A stretch of DNA of 49,646 nucleotides from Pseudomonas sp. GM21 (GCF_000282215.1 NZ_AKJS01000013.1:1-49646); one strand, 5' to 3'. Positions 8,539 to 17,837 are shown, numbered from the stretch's first letter. A program made the numbers and translations. The notes: generated by a model from the sequence alone, not told the origin.

Positions 8539-9876
8539 TCAGGCTGCAGCGCTCACGCCCGCGCCTTTTCCCTGCGACGGAATGTCATGCAGGGAGATCC
8601 TTGAAGTCTCCGGCAATGCCAGTCCACCCGCCAGCGCGAGTAAAGCCACCGCGATGAGATAGAACGCCGGCGACAAGTTGCTACCGGTGGTACTGATCAG
8701 CCACGTCGCCACCAGCGGTGCGGTGCCGCCGAAAAGGGTATACGCCATGTTGTAGGTGATAGCCGATGCGGTGTATCGGGTACGGGTCGGGAACGTTTCC
8801 GAGAGCAAGGCCGCCGTAACCACACCGCACAACACCGCGCCAATCGCCAGGAGCATAACCCCGGCGATGGAGGCGGCGAACGAGCCGGAGCTGGCCATCA
8901 GGAACGATGGATACACGGCCACAATCAACAGAGCGCAAGCGGTCATCACCGTTTTTCGACGCCCGACCCAATCCGAATACAGCCCCGCCAGTGGGCAGAT
9001 CGCCGCAGCGAACAGCAAGGCAATCAGTGACACCAGCAACGCAGTGGCGCGGCTCAGGCCCCCCGCGACTTGCAGGTAAGTAGCGAAGTAGGTGGTGAAC
9101 ATATAAAACGATAGCGCGGTGAGCGACACAAAAGCGCCGAGGCAGCAGATTGCGGCACCATGGTTGCGCAAGGTTTCCTTAAGCGGGGAATGGGCCACTG
9201 CATGTTCTTGAGTCACCGCCTGGAACGCCGGTGTCTCATCGAGCTTCCAGCGCAAGTAAAGACCTACCAGGCCCAGCGGCGCGGCAATCAGGAACGGCAA
9301 ACGCCAGCCCCAGCTACCCATCGCTTCGACCGATAATGACGCCTCAAGCGCGTAAGCCACCACGGCTGCCGCAGCGAAGGCGGAAAATGTCGACACCGGA
9401 ATGAAGCTGCCATACCAGGCGCGTTTATCGTGCGGCGCATGCTCCATCAAATAGGCACAGGCACCTGCGTATTCTCCCCCGGCGGAAAAGCCCTGGGCGC
9501 AACGGATCAGGGAAAGCAGAATCGGCGCCAAGACCCCGATCGTGGCATAAGTGGGTAGCAGACCGATCAAGGTCGTCGCACCGGCCATCAGCAGAATTGT
9601 CATCGCAAGGGTTCGCTTGCGGCCGATCCTGTCGCCCAGCATGCCGAAGAAAATCCCGCCAAGGGGCCGAAACGCAAACGCCACGGCGAATACCGCAAAG
9701 GTTTTCAGCAGGGCGACACTGGCATCGCCACTTGGGAAAAATTGCTGGGCGATGGTCGTGGCCAAAAAGCCATAGACGGCAAAATCGAACCACTCGACGA
9801 AGTTACCGATGCCGGCGGCCACAATCACTTTTCGGAGCGTTCCTGGGCTGACTTGTTCTGTCGTTGCGCTCGTCAT
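8539..9876 (-). CDS. MFS transporter, metabolite:H+ symporter (MHS) family
   Basis: 445-aa permease of the MHS branch of the major facilitator superfamily, whose members take up organic acids or zwitterions such as ketoglutarate, shikimate and proline/betaine. The start region has GNFVEWFDFAVYGFLA, typical of MHS proteins. The loop 2-3 motif is GMLGDRIGRKRTLA and loop 4-5 has RCAQGFSAGGEYAGA. Twelve hydrophobic segments fit the family. The ATG (MTSATTEQV) has GAGG upstream. No catabolic gene adjoins it directly, so the substrate is unknown; the enolase-superfamily dehydratase 1.5 kb away is a possible partner. Confidence 0.9.
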   Translation of the reverse strand: MTSATTEQVSPGTLRKVIVAAGIGNFVEWFDFAVYGFLATTIAQQFFPSGDASVALLKTFAVFAVAFAFRPLGGIFFGMLGDRIGRKRTLAMTILLMAGATTLIGLLPTYATIGVLAPILLSLIRCAQGFSAGGEYAGACAYLMEHAPHDKRAWYGSFIPVSTFSAFAAAAVVAYALEASLSVEAMGSWGWRLPFLIAAPLGLVGLYLRWKLDETPAFQAVTQEHAVAHSPLKETLRNHGAAICCLGAFVSLTALSFYMFTTYFATYLQVAGGLSRATALLVSLIALLFAAAICPLAGLYSDWVGRRKTVMTACALLIVAVYPSFLMASSGSFAASIAGVMLLAIGAVLCGVVTAALLSETFPTRTRYTASAITYNMAYTLFGGTAPLVATWLISTTGSNLSPAFYLIAVALLALAGGLALPETSRISLHDIPSQGKGAGVSAAA

Positions 9877-10100
9877 GCTGGACCTCGATAGTTCGTTAGT
9901 AAGCTTTCGATTATCGGGGCAGGCACCACGGCGGTTTGCTTCAAAAGTGTCATCCACATAGTCAGGACCGACTTCATGCGCTTGAATCAGGCATTACTCG
10001 CGCCTTCGCGAGGTGGACTGGCAAACAAGGTCCTGCGCTGAGGCGCGCATGGCAACGCATTGGTTGTCAAAACGCTCTAGTTCGCAGCTTTGGCTGATCT

Positions 10101-10164
10101 CTGTCGTAAAACTGTCATGTTACGGTCATAGAATTGACACGAGTTCTTACACTTCACCTAAGAT
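10101..10164 (+). promoter_or_regulatory. Pho box and promoter upstream of the ParA-like gene
   Basis: Direct repeats with strict 11-bp period: CTGTCGT (10101-10107), CTGTCAT (10112-10118), CGGTCAT (10123-10129) and a weaker TTGACAC (10134-10140), separated by 4-bp spacers AAAA, GTTA and AGAA. The first 18 bases differ at one position from the classic PhoB box CTGTCATAAAACTGTCAT. TTGACA at 10134 and TAAGAT at 10159 (19-bp spacer) could be the -35 and -10. The orientation points to the ParA gene 35 bases downstream. PhoB control is inferred from this match. Confidence 0.65.
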
Positions 10165-10198
10165 GGCCTCTGGCCTTTTTCACGGATGAGCAAGCCCC

Positions 10199-10972
10199 AT
10201 GCGTCGTGTCGTATTCAATCAGAAAGGTGGCGTTGGAAAATCCAGCATTGCCTGCAACCTTGCCGCTGTGAGCGCAGCCGAAGGCTACCGAACACTGCTG
10301 GTAGATCTCGACCCCCAGGCAAATTCGACTCACTACCTCACTGGCTTGATCAACGAGCGCATTCCAGCGGGCATCGCCGATTTTTTCAAACAGACATTGT
10401 CTGGCGGCTTCGAAGGCAGAAAGAGTCGCGTGCATATCACCGAGACCCGTTACGACAACCTCCATCTGGTGGCTGCCAGCCCTGAACTGTCAGAGCTCCA
10501 GTCAAAACTGGAGAGCAAGTACAAGATCAATAAGCTGCGCAAGTTACTGGTCGAGCTTTCCGAGGACTATGAGCGCATCTACATCGATACACCTCCGTCA
10601 CTGAATTTTTACACCTTCAGCGCGCTGGTGGCGGCAGACAGGTTGCTGATTCCGTTCGACTGCGACAGTTTTTCTCGTCAGGCGCTGTATCACGTCATCG
10701 CGCAGGTAGAAGATCTACGTTGTGATCACAATGAATCACTGACAGTGGAAGGCGTGGTGGTTAACCAGTTCACTGGACACACTGGCTTGCACCAAAGTCT
10801 TGTGGATGAGTTGCTGGCAGAAGGTTTGCCTGTGCTGCCGGTATACCTGAGCAGCTCCGTCAAGATGCGCGAATCTCACGAGGTGTCAGTCCCCCTCATT
10901 CATTTGGCTCCTCGTCATAAGCTTTCGCTGGAATTTGTCGGTTTGCTCGATGCCCTGGAACGGGCTGCTTAG
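10199..10972 (+). CDS. Orphan ParA-family ATPase
   Basis: 257-aa deviant-Walker ATPase. The Walker A motif KGGVGKSS is at residues 9-16 with the signature lysine, followed by [11 protein letters not shown] and Walker [11 protein letters not shown]. There is no N-terminal helix-turn-helix, so it belongs with the small ParA/Soj-type proteins that position DNA or protein cargo by dynamic nucleoid binding. No ParB gene or centromere-like repeat lies next to it, so it is not an obvious plasmid or chromosome partition locus. Its promoter region carries a strong PhoB-type direct repeat, which suggests induction by phosphate limitation. The cargo is unknown. Confidence 0.88.
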   Translation: MRRVVFNQKGGVGKSSIACNLAAVSAAEGYRTLLVDLDPQANSTHYLTGLINERIPAGIADFFKQTLSGGFEGRKSRVHITETRYDNLHLVAASPELSELQSKLESKYKINKLRKLLVELSEDYERIYIDTPPSLNFYTFSALVAADRLLIPFDCDSFSRQALYHVIAQVEDLRCDHNESLTVEGVVVNQFTGHTGLHQSLVDELLAEGLPVLPVYLSSSVKMRESHEVSVPLIHLAPRHKLSLEFVGLLDALERAA

Positions 10973-11079
10973 TTCACAGATGGCGGCCCCTCCGGTTGCG
11001 CCTGAAGTTCGTGCCGCTGAAACAATGACGAAACATTCCAGACCTATGATTCGCTTCACCGAAACCTAAGGGGGTGGAG

Positions 11080-11295
11080 ATGAATAGGCCATCAAGAAGC
11101 ATGCGCAAACTGCTTGACTCCGTCGCATCGAATAATGAGGTAGCGGCACTCGATGTGATGCGCGCAGCAGAGCAGCTCAAGGACGAAGTGCTTCGTCAAC
11201 GGTTGCTCAACATGATTCACCAGCTCAACCAGGACGCCAATGACTTGCGAATGGCGCGCGACAATATTCAGGGCGGCGCCATAAAGCTCGCGTAA
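11080..11295 (+). CDS. Small helical hypothetical protein, 71 aa
   Basis: Not a family I recognise. The product is soluble, almost wholly helical and charged (MRAAEQLKDEVLRQRLLNMI, then HQLNQDANDLRMARDNI), with no signal peptide or cysteine. AGGGGG lies five bases before the ATG at 11080; a GTG two codons earlier is a less likely start. It follows the ParA gene by about 100 bases on the same strand and could be co-transcribed, which would make it a candidate partner of ParA, but nothing in the sequence proves this. Confidence 0.65.
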   Translation: MNRPSRSMRKLLDSVASNNEVAALDVMRAAEQLKDEVLRQRLLNMIHQLNQDANDLRMARDNIQGGAIKLA

Positions 11296-11328
11296 GTAGT
11301 TGGCATCCTCATATTTTTTATCGGCGCT

Positions 11329-11362
11329 GAAAAACCAGTGCCTGGTCCTGACCGCCAGGCAC
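11329..11362 (-). terminator. Intrinsic terminator of the dehydratase gene
   Basis: GTGCCTGG (11338-11345) pairs with CCAGGCAC (11355-11362). Read on the minus strand, the stem is followed by TGG and a run of five Ts (complement of 11330-11334). It sits just past the stop of the dehydratase at 11372 and between convergent genes. Confidence 0.7.
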
Positions 11363-11371
11363 CGGACACCC

Positions 11372-12646
11372 TCAAAAGCGCGGTTTGATGGTTTTCCATT
11401 CAGGCTTGTAACGCTGCATCTGCTTCACATCATCGCGCTGGCGAATGCCACACGTCAGGTATTGGTCATGCAGCTTGCCCAATTGATCGTGATCCAGCTC
11501 CAGGCCCAATCCGGGCGCTCGGGTAATTTTCACGCAACCATCGACGATGGGCAGCTTGCCGCCCTTGATCACCTCTTCATCCGGCTCCTGCCAAGGGTAA
11601 TGGGTGTCGCAGGCGTAATCGAGATTGGGCACCGAGGCGGCGACATGGGCCATGGCCATCAGGCTGATACCCAAATGCGAGTTGGAATGCATGGACACGC
11701 CTACACCAAAGGTCTGGCACATTTTCGCCAGCGCCTGAGTGTCGCGCAGACCGCCCCAATAGTGGTGATCAGCGAGGACAATCTGCACGCTGTTCAAGGC
11801 CACACTGCGGCGAAACTCATCGAAATCAGTGACCACCATATTGGTCGCCAAAGGCAGACCCGTGCGTTTGTGCAGTTCGGACATCCCCTCAAGGCCCGGC
11901 GTCGGGTCTTCATAATATTGCAGGTCGTCGCCCAGCAGTTCGGCCATGCGAATCGAGGTTTCCATGGACCAGTTAGCGTTCGGATCGATCCGTAGCGGGT
12001 AACCCGGGAAGGCCTTTTTCAGCGCCTTGATGCACGCCACCTCATGCTCCGGCTCCAGCGCGCCAGCCTTGAGCTTGATGCTCTTGAAACCATAGGTCTC
12101 GATCATGCGCCGAGCCTGGGCGACGATCTGCTTTTCGTTCAGCGCTTCACCCCAGCTGTCGGGTTTGTATGGCGAATCGATATGCTGGGCGTACTTGAAG
12201 AACAGATAGGCGCTGAACGGAATCTCGTCACGAATCGCACCGCCCAGCAAATCCACCAACGGCACGTTCAGCGAGTGTGCCTGTAAATCCAGGAACGCCA
12301 CTTCGAACGCCGAATACGCATTGCTCACCGCTTTGCTGGCGTGAGAGCCGGGCGCCAGTTCTGCGCCGGCGATGTTTGCCGGTTTGTTCGACGCCACGGT
12401 GGCCTGCACGATGGCGCGCAGCTGATTGAGATTGAACGGGTCGAGGCCGATCAGCTTGGTTTGCAATTGCTGCTGGATCGCCAGCGCCGGAGCGTCGCCG
12501 TAACTCTCACCCAGGCCAATGTAGCCATTGTCGCTCTCGATCTCGATGATCGAGCGCAGCGCGAACGGTTCGTGGATACCACTGGCATTGAGCAGTGGCG
12601 GATCACGGAAAGCGATGGGGGTAACGGTGACTCGTTTGATTTTCAA
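11372..12646 (-). CDS. Glucarate-dehydratase-like enolase superfamily enzyme
   Basis: 424-aa acid-sugar dehydratase of the mandelate-racemase/glucarate-dehydratase type. Such enzymes abstract a proton alpha to a carboxylate and eliminate water, giving a 2-keto-3-deoxy acid. Visible active-site residues are the K191-L-K193 base pair, metal ligands D221, E246 and N269, D293 in ADHHYWGG, and H320 in SMHSNSH, matching the GlucD pattern. The start is TTG, seven bases after GGGAG. It is transcribed divergently from a LysR gene that probably controls it. The exact substrate (glucarate, galactarate or another aldarate) cannot be read from the sequence. Confidence 0.85.
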   Translation of the reverse strand: MKIKRVTVTPIAFRDPPLLNASGIHEPFALRSIIEIESDNGYIGLGESYGDAPALAIQQQLQTKLIGLDPFNLNQLRAIVQATVASNKPANIAGAELAPGSHASKAVSNAYSAFEVAFLDLQAHSLNVPLVDLLGGAIRDEIPFSAYLFFKYAQHIDSPYKPDSWGEALNEKQIVAQARRMIETYGFKSIKLKAGALEPEHEVACIKALKKAFPGYPLRIDPNANWSMETSIRMAELLGDDLQYYEDPTPGLEGMSELHKRTGLPLATNMVVTDFDEFRRSVALNSVQIVLADHHYWGGLRDTQALAKMCQTFGVGVSMHSNSHLGISLMAMAHVAASVPNLDYACDTHYPWQEPDEEVIKGGKLPIVDGCVKITRAPGLGLELDHDQLGKLHDQYLTCGIRQRDDVKQMQRYKPEWKTIKPRF

Positions 12647-12758
12647 GAGGCTGCTCCCTTTGAAAGGCTTGTTGATTTTTAGGACGAGCCGATCATGGAG
12701 GTGGCAATTGATCCCGTCTAATCTAAACTGGCATTCGATTGATACCCGGATTAGATCA

Positions 12759-13661
12759 ATGTTCGAACTGACTCAACTGCGCTGCTTCACCACGGTGGCC
12801 ACCGAACTCAACTTTCGTCGCGCCGCCGAACGCCTGAACATGACGCAACCGCCTCTCAGCCGACAAATCCAACTGTTGGAGCACCACCTGGGTGTCGAGC
12901 TGTTCACCCGCACCACCCGCAGCGTGACCCTCACTGCTGCCGGGCGGGCGTTCTTCATCGAAGCGCAGAACCTGCTGGAGCGCGCCCAGCAAGCCGCCGT
13001 CACTGCCCGGCGATTTGCCGAAGGCGACATCGGCTCGGTCAACATCAGTTTCGTTGGCAGCGCGGTGTACGAGTTTCTGCCCAAGGTCATTGCTGAAGCG
13101 AGGCTCAAACAGCCCCATGTCAAAATCGATCTGTCGGAGATGAACACCTACCAACAGCACGAAGCCCTTCGCGCCCGGCGGATCGATCTGGGCATCGTCC
13201 GCGCGCCCTTGCTGGAACCGGGCTACGCCACTGAGTGCCTGGTGCGCGAACCATTTGTATTGGCTATCCCCAGTCGCCACCCGCTGGCCAGTACCGAAAC
13301 CGTGTCCGTCAAAGACCTCGAAGCGCAACCGTTCCTGATGTACTCCCACGCCGCCTATCCGCCGTTCAACGAACTACTGACCGGTATGCTGCGTTCAGCC
13401 CGGGTCGCTCCCGAGTACGTGCAATGGCTCGGTTCGTCACTGACGATTCTGGCGCTGGTCAACGCTGGAATGGGCCTGGCTCTGGTCCCTCGCTGCGCCA
13501 CCAGTGTGGTGTTCAAAAACGTGGTGTTTCGGGATATCGATCTGGGGGAGGGCGTACAGAGTGAGCTGCATTTGATCTGGCGCGATAATAATGACAATCC
13601 GGCGTTTGCAATGTTGCTGGAGGGGATTCGCAAAGCTGTGAGGGAGGGATGGGGGGTGTGA
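12759..13661 (+). CDS. LysR-family regulator, divergent to the dehydratase
   Basis: 300 aa. The N-terminal winged helix (about 1-60) has MFELTQLRCFTTVATELNFRRAAERLNMTQPPLSRQIQLLE with the usual LysR recognition helix. The rest is the two-lobed inducer-binding domain (SFVGSAVYEFLP, ARRIDLGIVR, GMGLALVPRC). I start at the ATG at 12759, where LysR alignment begins, although the frame is open for 77 codons upstream inside the dehydratase gene. The 112-base shared spacer suggests control of the aldarate dehydratase, with its substrate as inducer; this is inferred from arrangement. Confidence 0.88.
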   Translation: MFELTQLRCFTTVATELNFRRAAERLNMTQPPLSRQIQLLEHHLGVELFTRTTRSVTLTAAGRAFFIEAQNLLERAQQAAVTARRFAEGDIGSVNISFVGSAVYEFLPKVIAEARLKQPHVKIDLSEMNTYQQHEALRARRIDLGIVRAPLLEPGYATECLVREPFVLAIPSRHPLASTETVSVKDLEAQPFLMYSHAAYPPFNELLTGMLRSARVAPEYVQWLGSSLTILALVNAGMGLALVPRCATSVVFKNVVFRDIDLGEGVQSELHLIWRDNNDNPAFAMLLEGIRKAVREGWGV

Positions 13662-13756
13662 ATGGGTGGGCGGGAGATGGGTCTTGGCTGTCCGGCCGAG
13701 CGTCTCGACACTGTCCTTTTGCAGCTTTTTTGAGGGGAGGGCTGGTCAGCGCAGCG

Positions 13757-14197
13757 CTAGCTACAAGTGAGACTGACGGCCTTTGCGGCACGTTCGAGCT
13801 GCTGTTTGACATCGACGGGGATGCGCTGCTTCTTCAATCGTTGTTCAAGGAATGCTTGATCGCCGCGAGTGTCCACCTCTGCCTCAACAGCGGCATCCTC
13901 CGCTTCTATGGCGGCAGAGTGACTCGCCATGACCGAATCAATATCCTCCGCGCTAGTCGCACCTTCAAGCGCGCGGATCAGTTTCGCCACTTCCTCTTCT
14001 TCAGCGCTCGCGTAGGCCTCCACGGTCATTCCGGCCGCCAGCGCACGCGCTCGAATTTCCACCCCTTTCAAGGTGTGCCTGGCTTCACTGCACGAAACGT
14101 CTTGACTCTGCTTTGCCACAGCTCTCCATTGGACTAGTCCAACGGTCAACGTACCGATTATTGCCAGGGTGATAGCACCGCTCAGGATCCGCTTCAT
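13757..14197 (-). CDS. Hypothetical exported or membrane-anchored protein
   Basis: 146 aa with an N-terminal hydrophobic segment (LSGAITLAIIGTLTVGLVQW) that acts as signal or anchor, followed by an acidic, helical, alanine-rich body (VEAYASAEEEEVAKLIRALE). Two cysteines (VSCSEA near residue 36 and the final LTCS) could pair in the periplasm. I recognise no family. ATG at 14197 and GTG two codons upstream are both possible starts. It stands alone between the LysR gene and a long non-coding stretch. Confidence 0.6.
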   Translation of the reverse strand: MKRILSGAITLAIIGTLTVGLVQWRAVAKQSQDVSCSEARHTLKGVEIRARALAAGMTVEAYASAEEEEVAKLIRALEGATSAEDIDSVMASHSAAIEAEDAAVEAEVDTRGDQAFLEQRLKKQRIPVDVKQQLERAAKAVSLTCS

Positions 14198-14748
14198 GGC
14201 CACTCTTGGTTCCTATGAAGTGAGGTTTCGATTGGGTCGCTTTATCTCTTCTCGAATTAATTGAATCGTAGCATTTGCATCCGTTTACGGGCTGTCGATC
14301 TCCTGTCTCAGACCGTGCGACCTGGAAACCGGATGACTGACTGCATAACCCGGAACAAATGAACCGGGTTCTTTTATCGTAGTGCACATCCAGGCATGAA
14401 CGCGCGCGGTTTCAAAAAAGCATCTCACAAAGGCTCCCGAGCGTCCTAGAATCTCTGGTTCTACCGGCCTTTGAAATGCTTTTTAGCCCGCAAAAGATGC
14501 CGCGCTGAGCCTTCAATCCACTTGAGGGCATGCAACACTCCCGCCCGTCACCCCCCTGACACCCTAGCCGGTCGAACTGGCACTAACCCGTGCCCCCGTT
14601 GTCAGTAAATGGCGCCTGTAGCGACAAGGACCGTCTCGGACAGCGGCAAGTCAGGCTACGTTTGGTGTTTTCTCCAATGCCTCAGGGCAAAAAAGACTCG
14701 CGATGGATTGCTACCTGGACTGACTATTCCTTTTGCGGGCGACATTTT
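14198..14748. other. 551-base non-coding stretch before the type I secretion operon
   Basis: No credible protein gene. It contains an intrinsic terminator (listed separately) whose upstream transcript has no coding frame, so a small RNA from about 14250 to 14375 is possible. It also contains an imperfect inverted repeat: AAAAAAGCAT and CAAAGG at 14414-14433 against CCTTTG and ATGCTTTTT at 14468-14484. The promoter of the downstream secretion genes should be in the right half. Confidence 0.4.
14347..14375 (+). terminator. Intrinsic terminator with no coding gene before it
   Basis: AACCCGG (14347-14353) pairs with CCGGGTT (14364-14370) around a 10-base loop, followed by CTTTTAT. On the plus strand no protein gene ends before it, so it may close a small RNA transcript. 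Confidence 0.5.
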
Positions 14749-16470
14749 ATGGGTTTGCTTCTCGATCCGCGTCATGACATTGATGCCGCTTTATTAAGCT
14801 ATCGCCGGGTGTTCTGGTCGCTGGCGCTGTTCAGTGGGGTGATCAACCTGCTTGTGCTGGTGCCGTCGCTCTACATGATGCAGGTATACGACCGGGTGCT
14901 GACCAGCCGCAACGAAACCACCTTGTACATGCTCACGCTGATCGCCTTGGGACTGTTCATGTTCAGCGGCCTGATTGAGTGGGCACGCGGCGAGGTAATG
15001 ATTCGCATGAGCGCGGGGCTGGACGATGCCTTGGGCGAGCGGATTTTCGACGCAGCCTTCGCTCGCAGCCTGCGCGAGCACAACGCAAACCCGGCGCAGG
15101 TGCTCACCGATCTGGCGACATTGCGGCAATTGATCACCGGCCAAGGCTTGATCGCTTTGCTCGATGCGCCGTGGTTGCCCATCTTCCTGCTGGTGGCGTT
15201 CATCATTCACCCCTGGTTCGGCCTGCTGACGCTGGTCCTGGCCCTGGTGCTGATTGGCCTGGCGCTGTGGGGCGAATTGGCGACTCGCACGCGCTTGGGC
15301 GAAGCCAATCGTCTGGGCGTGCAGTCGTCGACCTATGTAAATAGTACGTTACACAATGCCGAGGTTATCCAGGCGCTGGGCATGCTCGGACCGTTGCGCC
15401 AGCGCTGGAGCCTGCTGCAACAACGCATCATCGCCGCTCAGGCCCATGCCAGCGATCGTAGCGCGCGTATCACTTCGACGACCCGCTTCGTGCGCATCTC
15501 CGGACAGTCTCTGGCCTTGGGGCTGGGGGCGTTGCTGGTGCTGGAAGGCCAATTGTCGGCGGGCATGATGATTGCGATGTCGCTACTGCTGGGGCGTGCG
15601 CTGGCGCCCGTGGAAATCGCCATTGGTTCGTGGAAGCAATTCAACTCCGGCCGCCAGAGCTACCAGCGCTTGAGCCAACTGCTGGCCCAACATCCGCGCG
15701 AGCGCCTGCGCATGCCTTTGCCAGCCCCCACCGGCGCGGTACGCCTGGAGCAGTTATATGTCGGCCCGCCTGGCGCCTCGCAACCTACCTTGCGCGGTAT
15801 CAATTTCAGCCTGGCCAAAGGGGATGTGCTCGCCGTCGTTGGCGCCAGTGCCAGTGGTAAATCAACGCTGGCCAGAGCGCTGGTCGGGGTATGGCCGGCC
15901 ATGGGCGGGTCGGTGCGTCTGGACAACGCCGAGATCAGTCAATGGTCCCACGACGCCTTGGGCCCGCACCTTGGATACCTGCCCCAAGACATCGAGCTGT
16001 TCGACGGCAGTGTGGCCGACAACATTGCCCGCTTCGGTGAACAGCACGCGGACAAGATCATCGCCGCCGGGCGCCATGCCGGCATTCACGAGATGATCCT
16101 GAATTTCCCCAAGGGTTACGACACGCCACTGGGCCCCGGCGGGCTTGGCTTGTCCGGTGGACAAAAACAACGCCTCGGCCTGGCTCGCGCGCTCTATGGG
16201 TGCCCGTCGCTGATTGTGCTCGATGAGCCCAATTCCAACCTCGATGAAGCCGGAGAACTGGCGCTGGTGCAGGCCATCAGTGCACTCAAGATTGCTGGCA
16301 GCACCGTGGTGCTGATTACCCACCGGCCTAATGTGCTGGCGGTGGTCGATCACATCCTGGTGCTCAAGGACGGCACTCAACAAGCATTCGGTCCACGGGA
16401 TCGGGTGCTCAACGCATTAATGCCAGGGCCTAAACCGGCCGTGGTGAGGGAGGCTGGCGGAAATGCGTGA
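14749..16470 (+). CDS. Type I secretion ABC transporter (PrtD-like permease/ATPase)
   Basis: 573-aa half-transporter that energises export of an RTX protein through a type I channel. Residues 20-300 form the membrane domain (VFWSLALFSGVINLLVLVPS, then LYMMQVYDRVLTSRNE as in PrtD/AprD). The ATPase domain has Walker A GASASGKST (365-373), signature LSGGQ (468-472), Walker B LIVLDEP and H-loop H525. I start at MGLLLDPRHD, the family start; the ribosome site is weak and upstream codons are not conserved. It overlaps the HlyD-type adaptor by 8 bases. The likely cargo is the RTX epimerase encoded convergently downstream. Confidence 0.92.
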   Translation: MGLLLDPRHDIDAALLSYRRVFWSLALFSGVINLLVLVPSLYMMQVYDRVLTSRNETTLYMLTLIALGLFMFSGLIEWARGEVMIRMSAGLDDALGERIFDAAFARSLREHNANPAQVLTDLATLRQLITGQGLIALLDAPWLPIFLLVAFIIHPWFGLLTLVLALVLIGLALWGELATRTRLGEANRLGVQSSTYVNSTLHNAEVIQALGMLGPLRQRWSLLQQRIIAAQAHASDRSARITSTTRFVRISGQSLALGLGALLVLEGQLSAGMMIAMSLLLGRALAPVEIAIGSWKQFNSGRQSYQRLSQLLAQHPRERLRMPLPAPTGAVRLEQLYVGPPGASQPTLRGINFSLAKGDVLAVVGASASGKSTLARALVGVWPAMGGSVRLDNAEISQWSHDALGPHLGYLPQDIELFDGSVADNIARFGEQHADKIIAAGRHAGIHEMILNFPKGYDTPLGPGGLGLSGGQKQRLGLARALYGCPSLIVLDEPNSNLDEAGELALVQAISALKIAGSTVVLITHRPNVLAVVDHILVLKDGTQQAFGPRDRVLNALMPGPKPAVVREAGGNA

Positions 16471-17833
16471 TTTGACCCCAGGAACACAAATGTACAGCGA
16501 GCAGGGCCTGAGCGTACGCGGCGCCACAGCGCTGCCCACTGCCAGTACGGACGCCGGGGGAGCGGCTCGCTATGGCGTGGGTTTTCTTGTCCTGACGCTG
16601 GGCGGCTTCCTGCTCTGGGCCTGCCTGGCACCGCTCGACCAGGGTGTCGTGGGCAGCGGCACCGTGGTGGTAGCAGGCGAACGCAAGGCCGTGCAGTCGT
16701 TGGTCGGTGGGGTGGTGGAGAAGCTGCTGGTCAGCGATGGCGACCGCGTCACCCAGGGACAGTTGCTGGTGCAACTCAATACGGTGCAGGCGCAGTCGCA
16801 ACGGGACGTGATCCTGGGCAAGTTGCTCAATGATCGCAGCGTCGAGGCGCGGTTGATTGCCGAGCGCCTGGGCAAAGGCGAGATCCAATGGCCCGCGCAA
16901 TTGCTGGAACGCGTCGACGAGCCACGGGTCAAGGCCGCCATGGACTTGCAGAGCCAGTTGTTTCTGACCCGCCGCGCAGAACTGGGCAGCCGCTTGCAGA
17001 TCATCGAGCACGAAGTCGAGGCATTGCAGCAGCAATTGCTGGGCTACGAAGGTCTCAAGCGCAACTACGACTCGCAGATGAACTTTCAGCAGCAGGAACT
17101 GAAAGGCCTGCGTGATTTGGCCAGTGAAGGCTACATTCCTCGGAACAAACTTTTAGAGGCCGAGCGCAACGCCGCCCAATTGGCCGGGCAGATTGCCTCC
17201 GGGGTGGGCGATGTCGGCAGGACCCGCCAGGCGATCAACGAGAGCCGGCTCAAGGCCTTGCAGGCGCAGCAGGAATTTCGCCGCGATGCCGAAACCCAGC
17301 TCAGCGAGGTCTCTGCCGAGGCGGCCGGTTATGCTGATCAGATCAATGCCTTGCAGTTTGAAGTCGACAACGGAGCGATCCGTGCGCCGGTGTCCGGGCA
17401 GGTCATGGACGTGAGCGTTCATACGGTCGGGGGCGTTACGCAGGCCGGCCAAACCCTGATGCAGGTGGTGCCGCTGGATGCGCCGATGGCGATCACCGCG
17501 CGTTTCGAGCCGCTGATGGCCGATAAGTTGCGCCCGGGGCTGCCGGTGCATGTGCATTTTACGGCGCTGCAACGGGTGGACACGCCGACCGTCACCGGCA
17601 CGGTGGCCACGGTGTCGGCGGACCAGTTGATCGATGAACAGACACACCAGCCGTACTTTTCCGCCAAGGTAGACATTCCCGCCGACACCGTCGCCTCGCT
17701 GCAGGCCGCCGGCCTGCTGGTGCGCCCCGGCATGCTCGCCGATGTCACGGTGGTGACGGGGGAACGTACGTTGATGAATTACCTGATGAAGCCGTTGCGT
17801 GAACGCTTGCTGGTGGCGTTCAAAGAGGAGTGA
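16463..17833 (+). CDS. Type I secretion membrane fusion (HlyD/PrtE-like) adaptor
   Basis: 456-aa periplasmic adaptor linking the inner-membrane ABC transporter to an outer-membrane TolC-like channel. One membrane helix lies near residues 35-55 (GVGFLVLTLGGFLLWACLAP). A lipoyl/biotinyl-like half follows (VVEKLLVSDGDRVTQGQLLV), then long coiled-coil helices (about 95-285, EHEVEALQQQL), the second lipoyl half (GAIRAPVSGQVMDVSVHTVGG) and the C-terminal beta domain. GGCGGA precedes the ATG; a later ATG (MYSEQ) is possible. No TolC/PrtF gene follows, so the outer-membrane part must come from elsewhere. Confidence 0.92.
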   Translation: MRDLTPGTQMYSEQGLSVRGATALPTASTDAGGAARYGVGFLVLTLGGFLLWACLAPLDQGVVGSGTVVVAGERKAVQSLVGGVVEKLLVSDGDRVTQGQLLVQLNTVQAQSQRDVILGKLLNDRSVEARLIAERLGKGEIQWPAQLLERVDEPRVKAAMDLQSQLFLTRRAELGSRLQIIEHEVEALQQQLLGYEGLKRNYDSQMNFQQQELKGLRDLASEGYIPRNKLLEAERNAAQLAGQIASGVGDVGRTRQAINESRLKALQAQQEFRRDAETQLSEVSAEAAGYADQINALQFEVDNGAIRAPVSGQVMDVSVHTVGGVTQAGQTLMQVVPLDAPMAITARFEPLMADKLRPGLPVHVHFTALQRVDTPTVTGTVATVSADQLIDEQTHQPYFSAKVDIPADTVASLQAAGLLVRPGMLADVTVVTGERTLMNYLMKPLRERLLVAFKEE

Positions 17834-17837
17834 GCAG

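Noticed and set aside
11300..11995. 231-codon plus-strand frame inside the dehydratase gene
   Set aside because: Antisense shadow of an enzyme with all active-site residues visible.
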